This document shows positions 27,120 to 35,769 of a stretch of 64,000 bases of DNA, piece by piece. Made by a program: the position numbers and the translations under genes. Positions within the stretch are counted from its first letter, which is position 1. Every line of letters starts with the position of its first letter. The notes below the pieces were generated by a model, which ran no database searches, had not been told where the DNA came from, and saw only the letters and a list, made by a program, of their open reading frames with translations. This DNA is from Microcoleus sp. AS-A8 (GTDB lineage: Bacteria > Cyanobacteriota > Cyanobacteriia > Cyanobacteriales > Coleofasciculaceae), in assembly GCA_039962225.1 (NCBI GenBank), contig JAMPKV010000009.1:289066-353065 (forward strand), written 5' to 3'.

Positions 27120-29117
27120 ATGACTAACTCCTCATCACAACGACGTGCCCTAATCGTTCGCAACGAGGTTTCGCCTTTTGGTAAATCTTTGATTGCGGCG
27201 GGTTACGTTGACACCGACCAGATGCAGAATGCGTTGGTGGAATCCCGCAAGTCAGGAAGACCTCTGACAGAAATTCTCGAATCCATGACGGGACGTCAGC
27301 TTTCCCCCGACTTACTGCGGCAGTATAAGAAACAGCAGTTATTTGAGCTAAAAGTTCTTTACGGGGTTGAATCTCTCGATCCGGAAATTAATGAGATTGC
27401 GACCCATCAAGTGGGTCAACTGATTGATACCCTGCTCCCCATTGATATTTGTCGTCGCTATCGCCTAGTGCCGCTATCGAAGAATGAAACCCAGCCTCCA
27501 TCGCTGCTGGTGGCGATGGTCGATCCAGACAATCTCGATGCTCAGGATGATCTTAACCGCATCTTGCGACCTCAGGGAATTACCCTGCAACGGATGGTGA
27601 TTACCCAAGAAGACTACCAGCAAATCATCTCCAAGTACCTTGATGAAAAGCTGGCTAAGCAAAAGCAGATGGAGGTCGAACAAGCTGTAGACGTACAGAA
27701 AGACCTACAGAATATCGACAGCCTCGACACATTATCGGATGCACCGGACGAAGAAGCCGAGCTAGATGTGAGGGACGCAGAAGACGCTCCCGTGATCAGC
27801 CTGGTTAACAAAGTTCTTGCCAAGGCTCTGCAAGAGGGCGTTTCAGATATTCACGTCGAACCGCAAGAAAATGCTTTACGCATCCGCTTCCGAAAAGATG
27901 GGGTGCTGCGTCAAGCCTTCGAGCCATTACCCAAGAAAATTACTCCAGCGGTTTCGGCTCGCTTCAAAATTATGGCAGAGCTGGATATTGCGGAACGACG
28001 ACTGCCTCAAGACGGTAAAATTCGGCGGATGTACCAGGGTCGCAAAGTTGACTTTCGCGTTAGTACCTTGCCCAGCCGCTATGGTGAAAAAGTTGTTCTA
28101 CGAATTTTGGACAACGAGCAAACCCAACTGGGTTTGGATAAGTTAATCACTGACCAAGATACGCTGGAAACGGTCAGGGATATGGCTAACCGTCCGTTTG
28201 GCCTTATTTTGGTGACTGGCCCCACGGGTTCGGGTAAATCCACAACCTTATACTCGATGCTCGCGGAACGGAATGACCCTGGAGTCAATATCAGTACGGC
28301 GGAAGACCCCATTGAATATTCCTTAGCGGGCATTACTCAGGTGCAGGTGCTGCGCGAGAAGGGCATGGACTTTGCCTCGATTCTACGGTCTTTTTTGCGG
28401 CAAGACCCGGACGTGATTCTGGTCGGTGAGACGAGGGATAAGGAAACCGCTAAAACGGCTATTGAAGCGGCGCTCACGGGTCACTTAGTACTAACCACGC
28501 TTCACACCAACGACGCCGCAGGCGCGATCCCACGATTGGACGAAATGGGCGTTGAACCCTTCATGGTTTCCAATGCTCTGTTGGGAGTCTTGGCGCAACG
28601 ATTGATTCGACGTGTTTGCTCCGAGTGTCGCATTACTTATGTGCCAACCTCTGCCGAATTAGGTCGCTTTGGTCTATCGACCTCCCGTGACGGCGAAATC
28701 ATGCTCTATCAAGCCAACACCCTACAACCCGATGAAATTCAGGAAGCCAGGGCAAAAGGTAAACTTTGCCAACTGTGTAATGGTGTTGGCTACAAAGGAC
28801 GTGTGGGTGTCTATGAAGTCATGCGTATTAGTGATCGCCTTCAAACCTTAATCAACGAAGCTGCTCCAGCCGAGCGACTTAAGGAGGCCGCTGTAGAAGA
28901 GGGAATGACCACTTTATTAGCCTATAGCTTAAATCTGGTACAGCAAGGCTACACGACATTGGATGAAGTGGAACGTGTGACCTTTACAGATTCGGGGCTA
29001 GAAGCCGAACGCAAAGCCAAACGGAAGAGTTCTCTTAGCTGTCGGACTTGCTCAGCCACATTACAACAAGAGTGGCTAGATTGTCCTTACTGCATGACAC
29101 CTCGTTTTCAGGACTAA
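27120..29117 (+). CDS. pilB: Type IV pilus assembly ATPase PilB
   Basis: A 665-residue secretion ATPase that drives pilus extension. N-terminal MshEN-type domains (about 1-170, with SLLVAMVDPDNLDAQDDL), then the ATPase core: Walker A GPTGSGKSTTLYSML (about 365), ISTAEDPIEY, Walker B-like DPDVILVGETRD, and HTNDAAGAIPRL. A tetracysteine zinc motif (CSEC about 500, CQLC about 549) is standard; a second CxxC pair (CRTC, CPYC) forms a zinc-ribbon-like C-terminus from about residue 640, frequent in cyanobacterial PilB. First gene of pilB-pilT-pilC. Confidence 0.95.
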   Translation: MTNSSSQRRALIVRNEVSPFGKSLIAAGYVDTDQMQNALVESRKSGRPLTEILESMTGRQLSPDLLRQYKKQQLFELKVLYGVESLDPEINEIATHQVGQLIDTLLPIDICRRYRLVPLSKNETQPPSLLVAMVDPDNLDAQDDLNRILRPQGITLQRMVITQEDYQQIISKYLDEKLAKQKQMEVEQAVDVQKDLQNIDSLDTLSDAPDEEAELDVRDAEDAPVISLVNKVLAKALQEGVSDIHVEPQENALRIRFRKDGVLRQAFEPLPKKITPAVSARFKIMAELDIAERRLPQDGKIRRMYQGRKVDFRVSTLPSRYGEKVVLRILDNEQTQLGLDKLITDQDTLETVRDMANRPFGLILVTGPTGSGKSTTLYSMLAERNDPGVNISTAEDPIEYSLAGITQVQVLREKGMDFASILRSFLRQDPDVILVGETRDKETAKTAIEAALTGHLVLTTLHTNDAAGAIPRLDEMGVEPFMVSNALLGVLAQRLIRRVCSECRITYVPTSAELGRFGLSTSRDGEIMLYQANTLQPDEIQEARAKGKLCQLCNGVGYKGRVGVYEVMRISDRLQTLINEAAPAERLKEAAVEEGMTTLLAYSLNLVQQGYTTLDEVERVTFTDSGLEAERKAKRKSSLSCRTCSATLQQEWLDCPYCMTPRFQD

Positions 29118-29213
29118 AAATATAGTTGTTAGTCGTGAATGGGTAAACTCTTGTTCAAACTAACAACTCACACTCAACAACCGTAAACCAACAACTACTA
29201 AGGAGACAGCGCC

Positions 29214-30356
29214 ATGGCAATGGAACTAATGATTGAAGACTTGATGGAGCAGTTGATTGAAATGGGTGGCTCAGATATGCACATTCAATCAGGTGCCCCC
29301 GTCTACTTCCGCATTAGTGGAAAACTCCAGCCTATTCACGAAGAACCCCTGACCCCCCACGAGTGTCAGAAACTCATCTTCAGTATGCTCAATAATACTC
29401 AACGCAAGGAGTTAGAGCAGAATTGGGAATTAGATTGTTCTTATGGGGTTAAGGGATTGGCTCGCTTCCGCGTCAATGTCTATAAAGAACGCGGTTACTA
29501 TGCCGCTTGCTTGAGGGCGTTGTCTTCCAAAATTCCTAACTTTGACCAGTTAAATTTGCCCGATATTGTGCGGGAAATGAGTGAAAGACCAAGAGGCTTG
29601 GTCTTGGTGACTGGACCGACGGGGTCTGGTAAAACAACCACCCTGGCGGCAATGGTTGACCTAATTAATCGAACCCGACCCGAACATATTTTGACCGTTG
29701 AAGACCCAATTGAATATGTGTTTCCCAACATCAAAAGTTTGGTTCACCAACGTCAAAAGGGTGAAGATACCAAAAGCTTTGCCAATGCTCTGAAAGCAGC
29801 GTTGCGGGAAGATCCTGATGTAATTCTGGTTGGAGAAATGCGGGATTTGGAAACCATTTCTCTAGCCATTTCGGCAGCAGAAACAGGTCACTTGGTGATG
29901 GGGACACTGCATACTAGCTCTGCCGCTTCGACGATCAACCGGATTATTGACGTGTTCCCGCCAGAGCAACAACAACAAATCAATGCTCAACTCTCTAACT
30001 CCTTAATTGCCGTCTTTAGCCAAACCCTGATACCGAAGAAAAATCCGAAACCGGGTGAGTTTGGTCGGGTGATGGGGCAGGAAATTATGATTGTGACGCC
30101 TGCGATCGCCAACTTGATCCGAGAAGGAAAAGTGGCTCAAATTTACTCTGCCATCCAAACCGGCTCAAAAATGGGAATGATGACGATGGAACAATCGTTA
30201 GCGCATTTGGTTAAAACAGGTCAAATCACGTTTGAAGCCGCTGTGTCTAAGAGTTCCAAACCTGAAGAGATGCAGCGGATTCTGGCTGGCACGGGAAGTG
30301 CTGCTATCGGAAATATGGGTGCGAAAGTGGCTCCAGGTACGAAGGTAGCCCGCTAA
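29214..30356 (+). CDS. pilT: Twitching motility ATPase PilT
   Basis: A 380-residue hexameric ATPase that retracts the type IV pilus. Walker A GPTGSGKTTTLAAMVD (about 133-148), Asp box VEDPIEYV, Walker B DPDVILVGEMRDLETI, His box GTLHTSSAASTINRIID and the family AIANLIREGK motif near residue 300 are intact. It begins 97 bp after pilB behind AAGGAGA, an excellent ribosome binding site. Confidence 0.96.
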   Translation: MAMELMIEDLMEQLIEMGGSDMHIQSGAPVYFRISGKLQPIHEEPLTPHECQKLIFSMLNNTQRKELEQNWELDCSYGVKGLARFRVNVYKERGYYAACLRALSSKIPNFDQLNLPDIVREMSERPRGLVLVTGPTGSGKTTTLAAMVDLINRTRPEHILTVEDPIEYVFPNIKSLVHQRQKGEDTKSFANALKAALREDPDVILVGEMRDLETISLAISAAETGHLVMGTLHTSSAASTINRIIDVFPPEQQQQINAQLSNSLIAVFSQTLIPKKNPKPGEFGRVMGQEIMIVTPAIANLIREGKVAQIYSAIQTGSKMGMMTMEQSLAHLVKTGQITFEAAVSKSSKPEEMQRILAGTGSAAIGNMGAKVAPGTKVAR

Positions 30357-30553
30357 GTTCTCCAGTCAAAGTATGGGTTGTGTGGAACAATCTCCATTCC
30401 CATCCTTAATCTTGAGAATGAAATCAACTCCCATTAATTCTTGCATTTTTAGTCTGTTGGTTAGAGGTAATGGGTACTTGGTAGAAGTTAAGCCCCATTA
30501 CTTCTGACCCATTACCCATCTAACGATGTTTTCCTTTCATCGAGACGCCTATT

Positions 30554-31771
30554 ATGCCTACCTTCATCGCTGAGGTTCGGGACACTAGAGGAAACGCCAA
30601 AAAAGAGAAAATCGAAGCGAACTCTCCTGAACAAGCCCGTACCATTCTTCAAAATCGGTATGCTTCTGTTGGGGCTGTCAAGAAATCCTTCAGCCTAGAC
30701 ATTGACTTCTCGGAACTTAGTGCCAAGTTTAGCAAGCTCACGATCAAAGATAAAGCTGTTTTTTCGCGCCAATTTGCGGCTATGGTCAACGCAGGTGTGG
30801 CTATGGTGCGATGTCTCGGCGTTTTATCTGAGCAGTGTCCTAATCCTAAGCTGAAAAAAGCACTTCTTGCCATCAGTGGTGAGGTGCAGCAGGGAACCAG
30901 TCTCTCTGATTCCATGCGTAAACACCCGGATTGCTTCGATACTCTGTATGTCAGTATGGTGCAAGCGGGTGAGGTTGGGGGTGTTCTTGACGAGGTACTT
31001 AACCGATTAGCCAAGGTTCTGGAAGATATGGCGCGGTTAAAAAACCAAGTCAAATCGGCTATGGCTTACCCCGTTACGGTTGGGGTTTTGGCGATTATCA
31101 TCTTTCTGGGGATGACAATATTTCTCATACCGATCTTTGATGGGATTTTCAAAGACCTGGACGTAGAATTACCTGCTTTAACTCAATTTATGGTTAATAT
31201 CAGTAACCTGTTGAGAAGCCCTATGGTCATCGTCCCAATTGTCATCATAATAGCTGTTGTCTGGGCCTTCAGGTTGTACTATAAAACGACGGTTGGTCGC
31301 CTACAAATTGATGGCTTCTTATTAAAAATGCCTTTGTTTGGCGATTTGAATCAAAAAGTAGCGGTTGCGCGTTTTTGTCGCATTTTTGGAACCTTGACTC
31401 GTTCGGGGGTGCCAATCCTTGGTTCAATGGATATCGTCCGAGATATATCAGGTAACCAAGTCATTGCCAATGCGATAGAGTCAGCCAAGCTTGAGATTCA
31501 ACAGGGTGGAATGATCAGCCTTGCATTCCAAAAAGAGCAAGTTTTCCCTCTCCTAGCAATTCAGATGATCAGCATCGGTGAAGAAACAGGAGAGCTAGAT
31601 TCCATGATGATGAAAGTGGCTGAGTTTTATGAAGATGAGGTAGAGCAAGCCGTTAAAGCTCTTACAAGTCTCATTGAACCGATCATGATGGTTCTTCTGG
31701 CAGGAATGGTTGCGGTGATTCTGCTTTCTATGTATCTGCCACTGTTTAAGCTGTATGACGCTTTGGGCTAG
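30554..31771 (+). CDS. pilC: Type IV pilus inner membrane platform protein PilC
   Basis: A 405-residue GspF/PilC family protein with two copies of the T2SSF domain (FSRQFAAMVNAGVAMVRCLGVLSEQ and FCRIFGTLTRSGVPILGSMDIV). Membrane helices are at about 170-195, 217-240 and 375-398. It anchors the PilB/PilT motors to the membrane. The order pilB-pilT-pilC on one strand with 100-200 bp gaps suggests an operon. Confidence 0.95.
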   Translation: MPTFIAEVRDTRGNAKKEKIEANSPEQARTILQNRYASVGAVKKSFSLDIDFSELSAKFSKLTIKDKAVFSRQFAAMVNAGVAMVRCLGVLSEQCPNPKLKKALLAISGEVQQGTSLSDSMRKHPDCFDTLYVSMVQAGEVGGVLDEVLNRLAKVLEDMARLKNQVKSAMAYPVTVGVLAIIIFLGMTIFLIPIFDGIFKDLDVELPALTQFMVNISNLLRSPMVIVPIVIIIAVVWAFRLYYKTTVGRLQIDGFLLKMPLFGDLNQKVAVARFCRIFGTLTRSGVPILGSMDIVRDISGNQVIANAIESAKLEIQQGGMISLAFQKEQVFPLLAIQMISIGEETGELDSMMMKVAEFYEDEVEQAVKALTSLIEPIMMVLLAGMVAVILLSMYLPLFKLYDALG

Positions 31772-31964
31772 ACATTAAGGGGTTCATTAGCCAGAGAAGA
31801 ACTTCTTTAGTTACCTATCAGCTTGCACCACAGAGGGTTTTCAACGTTGCTTTAAATACTCAAGTGCGTTGTAACCCTCTCATTGTTCGGAGGAATCCAT
31901 CTGAATCCCCTCGCTTAACTGTTAATAAAATTAGGTTAATTATTGCAATTCATAATACAAAAAA

Positions 31965-32555
31965 ATGCCTGTTAAACAATCTGATTACGAAGCTAGTTTG
32001 GCGGAGTTTAGTCACCATGATGGTGCAATCGCTTTACTCAAAAAACACCGACCTTACTTGGAAATGATTCCCAGTATGCGCCGACCGGACGAGAGCGTAA
32101 TTACTATTCCCTTGCCGATTGTGCGAATTCGCCATCCCAAGCCCCCCGCCGGACAAAACCATATCAGTTATACAGCTTCACCAGAAGCCGTTTGCCTGCC
32201 CTGTGACTTGGCTATTGTGATGTGCGATCCGGAATGGAAAATAAAGATGGGAGTTGAGATTTTTATCTTTATTCATCGCCCCCATGAGGATTTTTCCAAC
32301 TTGCTCAGTCGCTGGCGTCAGACGCAAGTATTGCTAGACAAAGACTATGAATGGCTAATGCCTCCTCGCTATCAACACATTCTTAGTGAAGGGAATGATC
32401 GTATTTATCCCCTGTTTGTGGTATTCCCCGAAACACCAGAACGGATTCAGCGAGGACTGATAGGGGGATGTTTGCCTTTTGTGATGCAGATTCCAGAGGT
32501 TTTGGAAAAGGAGGAGAACATAGAAAGCTTGTCTCCAGAAAGTCCACCCGCCTGA
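31965..32555 (+). CDS. Conserved hypothetical protein, 196 residues
   Basis: A soluble protein not recognised beyond looking conserved (LVIMCDPEWKIKMGVEIF-like core, DYEWLMPPRYQHIL, VVFPETPERIQRGLIGG). The C-terminus is acidic. No motif for catalysis was seen. It starts about 190 bp after pilC on the same strand but has no Shine-Dalgarno, so link to the pilus operon is uncertain. Confidence 0.7.
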   Translation: MPVKQSDYEASLAEFSHHDGAIALLKKHRPYLEMIPSMRRPDESVITIPLPIVRIRHPKPPAGQNHISYTASPEAVCLPCDLAIVMCDPEWKIKMGVEIFIFIHRPHEDFSNLLSRWRQTQVLLDKDYEWLMPPRYQHILSEGNDRIYPLFVVFPETPERIQRGLIGGCLPFVMQIPEVLEKEENIESLSPESPPA

Positions 32556-32576
32556 AAGGCTAACCCGTTCACAAGT

Positions 32577-32641
32577 GAAGGGTTGAAGGTTGAAAGTTGA
32601 ACGTTTTCACCAGCAACCTGCAACCTATGAACCTTTAACTT
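32577..32641. repeat. GGTTGAA-type heptamer repeat cluster
   Basis: Direct copies of GGTTGAA-like heptamers (GGGTTGAAGGTTGAAAGTTGAA) followed by inverse-like AACCT copies lie between two convergent genes. Similar heptamers are found inside rsgA and mutS2. They resemble the short tandemly repeated repetitive sequences (STRR) described in cyanobacteria. Confidence 0.55.
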
Positions 32642-33682
32642 CTACTGAACAAATTTTGGCATCACTTCAGCAGCACTAAACAGACCATAAATACCTCGTT
32701 TGTGTAGTGATATCCCAGCTTTGAGGTAACCGAAAGCAGGGCCACAGACATTTGCCGCCATACTGGTCTCATCACCTAGAGTAAAGGTGTGAGTCGAGAT
32801 CTTCCCCTCGAAGGTACGACCTGTAACTTGAACGTTTGTACTCAGGGGTTTTTTGGGATTGCGGGTATCGACAACGCCGCCAACCGTGACGCGATCGCGC
32901 GGACAAATCCCAGCCAGTTCCAACATCACATCATCCGCATGTTCCATATTCTCCAAGCGCAGGATGCCGTTCGTCTCATCCAATAAGGCTTCCACCTCAG
33001 CATCGCTCATACTCTGAGCGCGTTCAACATTGTAGCCAGGGAGGTGGGCAATGTCTTCCCGAATGGTGGCTCGATAGGCTTCCCAGTTGGCAATTCCCAC
33101 CCCAAACGTAATTTTTACGCTATGAATCTCGGCGTAACTCTGAGCCGCTAAAGCCGCAGCGGCTGTTAACAATCCTGGTGTTGCACCACAGCCTGTCATG
33201 TAAGTAATTCCTGCCGCTTGCAGCTCCTCTCGGAGTCCTAGTAGCTGCTCAACAGCACTCGTGCGCTTGAGAGCGTCCACCAAAACCCCCTGCCAACCGG
33301 CTTGAATAAATTGCCGCGCCACAGAAGCCATAAAAGTATTGGGTAAATTCGGCAGCGCCAGAAAATATCCATCTACAGTGGCTTGTTCAATTAACTCTTG
33401 AATACTGTGGTTGCTGAGGGTGCCGATTGGCTCTAAATAACCCACTGAACCCTGAGACTGATAAGTGGCGATGCAGGTATTCGGGTTCAAACCTTGGCTG
33501 TCATAGGCATAACCTTTGTGATCGGCGGCTGCCACCCACAGCATTTCACGTTTGGGCGCGAGAACTCTGGCGGCGGCTTGTCCCAAACCGCCAAAGCCCA
33601 ACACACCTACCCTTGCAGGTTTGCTGAAGAGGGAATCAGCGGTTGTTACGTCAGTTGGATTGATGCCTTGCTTGTCACTCAT
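32642..33682 (-). CDS. Saccharopine dehydrogenase-like NAD(P)-binding protein
   Basis: A 346-residue oxidoreductase. Rossmann motif [19 protein letters not shown] near residue 25 and [17 protein letters not shown] in the middle; the C-terminal half ([29 protein letters not shown]) resembles saccharopine-dehydrogenase-like proteins of cyanobacteria. Not a lysine-pathway enzyme by context; substrate unknown. Confidence 0.78.
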   Translation of the reverse strand: MSDKQGINPTDVTTADSLFSKPARVGVLGFGGLGQAAARVLAPKREMLWVAAADHKGYAYDSQGLNPNTCIATYQSQGSVGYLEPIGTLSNHSIQELIEQATVDGYFLALPNLPNTFMASVARQFIQAGWQGVLVDALKRTSAVEQLLGLREELQAAGITYMTGCGATPGLLTAAAALAAQSYAEIHSVKITFGVGIANWEAYRATIREDIAHLPGYNVERAQSMSDAEVEALLDETNGILRLENMEHADDVMLELAGICPRDRVTVGGVVDTRNPKKPLSTNVQVTGRTFEGKISTHTFTLGDETSMAANVCGPAFGYLKAGISLHKRGIYGLFSAAEVMPKFVQ

Positions 33683-34044
33683 TTTGTCTGAGTTGATAAA
33701 TAAAACAGATTTTCATTATCCAGGTTCACTGGCTCTACAGATCGACCCGCCGATATAAGTCAGCTCAAATTTAGTGATGTATATTTTTGTAAAAGCTCAC
33801 TTCTCAGGAAACTGAGACGCTTGACTGCACACCAAACATACGCGAAACTTAACTAAAAACTAGAGTAGGCTCCTAGTAAAATATTAAGTATTGTTTAAAA
33901 ATGAGTAGTAGTGATGCGGTTGCTCTAATTCGATTGAGTCGCTATTAGCCAATCAGCGTAGTCGTTTTAGGGAAGGCAAGACACCCAAAACTGCTCTTAA
34001 GTCACTGCTCCAGCCAGGAATTGAGGATTACCCAGCAATCAATC
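33683..34044. other. Intergenic gap between divergent genes
   Basis: 362 bases that must hold the promoters of the dehydrogenase-like gene (minus) and the DUF2997-ycf35-ferredoxin cluster (plus). It is AT-rich in the middle (about 33880-33905). No repeat or RNA was recognised. Confidence 0.4.
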
Positions 34045-34260
34045 ATGAGCATGGAAACCTTAGAGTTCATCATTTATCCCGATGGGAGAGTCCAAGAAAA
34101 AGTCACGGGCATTATCGGAGCCTCTTGCGCCGAGGTAACAGCCGCGATTGAAGCTCAGTTAGGACGAGTCGTTTCTCAGGAAACAACCTCAGAGTACTTC
34201 ACCCAAAAACTGTCTCAATCAGCCCAAGCTACTGCTCACGCGACTTTCAGCGATTGGTAA
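34045..34260 (+). CDS. DUF2997 family protein
   Basis: A small soluble protein (69-71 residues) with METLEFIIYPDGRVQEKVTGIIGASCAEVTAAIEAQLG and QETTSEYFTQKL, matching the DUF2997 pattern. Starts possible at ATG 34045 or 34051; TTG 34021 would add an unlikely N-terminus. In cyanobacteria this family typically precedes ycf35 and a ferredoxin, as here. Function unknown. Confidence 0.85.
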   Translation: MSMETLEFIIYPDGRVQEKVTGIIGASCAEVTAAIEAQLGRVVSQETTSEYFTQKLSQSAQATAHATFSDW

Positions 34261-34301
34261 ATTTTTTTGTCAAACCTAGCATAGTTCTTTTATAAACAGC
34301 C

Positions 34302-34688
34302 ATGTCACATTTCAGCAACATAAAAACTCAAATCCGTAATCTCACTTCTTTAGAAGCCGCTTTATCGGATCTGGGTGTTGAGTGGAAAGCTGGGCCTCGT
34401 TCGGTTCGAGGCTATCAGGGGCAAACTCGCAACGCCGAAGTCGTCATTGAACAAGAAAATAACTATGACATCGGCTTTAGTTGGAACGGGAACGAATACG
34501 AACTCGTTGCGGATTTGCAGTATTGGAAACAGTCTTGGTCTGTGGATGGCTTCCTCAACCGAGTGACGCAGCGTTATGCTTACCATACGGTGATTCAAGA
34601 AACCGAGAAACAGGGCTTTCAAGTTTCTGAGCAACAAAAGAATGAAGATGGTTCCATCCGTCTAGTTGTCCAACGCTGGAGTGCGTGA
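34302..34688 (+). CDS. ycf35: Ycf35 family protein (DUF1257)
   Basis: A 128-residue homologue of the plastid-encoded Ycf35 (MSHFSNIKTQIRNLTSLEAALSDLG, WNGNEYELVADLQYWKQSWSVDGFLNRVTQRYAYH). Its function is not established. It starts 41 bp after the DUF2997 gene and its stop overlaps the start of the ferredoxin gene (TGATG), which means tight co-expression. Confidence 0.92.
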   Translation: MSHFSNIKTQIRNLTSLEAALSDLGVEWKAGPRSVRGYQGQTRNAEVVIEQENNYDIGFSWNGNEYELVADLQYWKQSWSVDGFLNRVTQRYAYHTVIQETEKQGFQVSEQQKNEDGSIRLVVQRWSA

Positions 34689-35143
34689 TGCCTGATTCCT
34701 CCCCGATACCGGAGCGTTCCGGTTTAGAGCCAGAACTAGGAGGCATCTTTCGCGATGCACCAGAGCGTTCCGGCTTTGAACCCGAACTCGGAGGTGCTCT
34801 ACGGCAGAAGGGTGTTTATGTTGATGAAATTACCTGTATTGGCTGTAAGCACTGTGCCCATGTCGCTCGCAACACCTTTTACATCGAAGAGGATTATGGG
34901 CGATCGCGTGTTGTTCGGCAAGATGGTGATACAGAAGAAGTGATTCAGGAAGCGATTGACACTTGTCCGGTTGATTGTATTCACTGGGTTGACTACACCG
35001 AACTCAAGCACCTTGAGGAAGAGCGTCAATATCAGGTGATTCCGATTGTCGGTTATCCCATTGACCATAGCTTAGTCGCCATCCAGAGTCGGCAAAAGAA
35101 GCTAAAACAACAGCGTAAAAAGGCCAGAAAACAACATTACTAG
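34688..35143 (+). CDS. [4Fe-4S] ferredoxin with repeated N-terminal extension
   Basis: A 151-residue ferredoxin. The cluster ligands are CIGCKHC (residues about 53-59) plus CPVDC (about 96-100), so a single [4Fe-4S] cluster is expected. The first 40 residues hold two copies of PERSGxEPELGG separated by a short spacer; they are low in hydrophobics and probably disordered. The C-terminus is strongly basic (KKLKQQRKKARKQHY). Its stop/start overlap with ycf35 and the presence of DUF2997 upstream suggest a three-gene redox module of unknown function. Confidence 0.88.
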   Translation: MPDSSPIPERSGLEPELGGIFRDAPERSGFEPELGGALRQKGVYVDEITCIGCKHCAHVARNTFYIEEDYGRSRVVRQDGDTEEVIQEAIDTCPVDCIHWVDYTELKHLEEERQYQVIPIVGYPIDHSLVAIQSRQKKLKQQRKKARKQHY

Positions 35144-35169
35144 GCTGTTTCGTCTAGCCTTTCCAACCC

Positions 35170-35204
35170 AAAACCCTCGATAGCTGAATGCTGTTGAGGG
35201 TTTT
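35170..35204. terminator. Bidirectional terminator
   Basis: AAAACCCTC (35170-35178) and GAGGGTTTT (35196-35204) are perfect arms with flanking A and T tracts, placed between the convergent ferredoxin and YiaA-like genes. Confidence 0.85.
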
Positions 35205-35484
35205 ATTTGAGGGGATGATGTTCGTTGAGCAGTTTTTCTACTCTCGCTTCCTCGATTCTTGAAGTGATTCTTTTCGCTTCATGCATGTCTCTTGTTGTTT
35301 TTGCCACGCTGAATGTAGAGCCAACGGTAAACGATAAACCTATACCCATGTAGCCTTTGATCCAATTATCTACAGGAAGGTTCACAATCCCAATCGTCAT
35401 GGCAATAACAGCAATAGCAAAAGAAGACCAAGCTTGAACAACCCATCCCGTACTGTGTGTTTGATTGCCCGCTGGTGCTTGCAT
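35203..35484 (-). CDS. YiaA/YiaB-like inner membrane protein
   Basis: A 93-residue protein with two hydrophobic segments (about 12-33 and 42-62: WSSFAIAVIAMTIGIVNL, YMGIGLSFTVGSTFSVAKT) and a charged C-terminus, matching the YiaAB-domain pattern. Function unknown; membrane location is predicted. Its stop codon lies inside the bidirectional terminator. Confidence 0.75.
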   Translation of the reverse strand: MQAPAGNQTHSTGWVVQAWSSFAIAVIAMTIGIVNLPVDNWIKGYMGIGLSFTVGSTFSVAKTTRDMHEAKRITSRIEEARVEKLLNEHHPLK

Positions 35485-35687
35485 AGTCTCTCTACCTCAA
35501 ATGATGGAAGAAAAATATTTCTTCTTATGGTAATAATTGTGGATCATTAGAGAATCGAGAGGAGAGACAGTTGTTCAACTGTACAGAAAAAGTTACAGTG
35601 AGACTTGCCTCAAATGGCTCAAAGTCGCACGTTCTACTTCCCTGCACCTGTGACAGTTTTCAAATTGGACGGAATCCGGGCAAAGCT

Positions 35688-35743
35688 ATTGATTCGGTAG
35701 CAATGAGCCAAGTTGATTGATTCGGTAGCAATAAACCAAGTTG
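35688..35743. repeat. Two tandem copies of a 28-bp unit
   Basis: 35688-35715 and 35716-35743 are the same 28-bp unit (containing GATTCGGTAGCAAT and CCAAGTTG) with two mismatches, located just beyond the 3' end of the DUF4335 gene. Confidence 0.8.
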
Positions 35744-35769
35744 TTTGCAGTAACAATTCTTGACCCATT

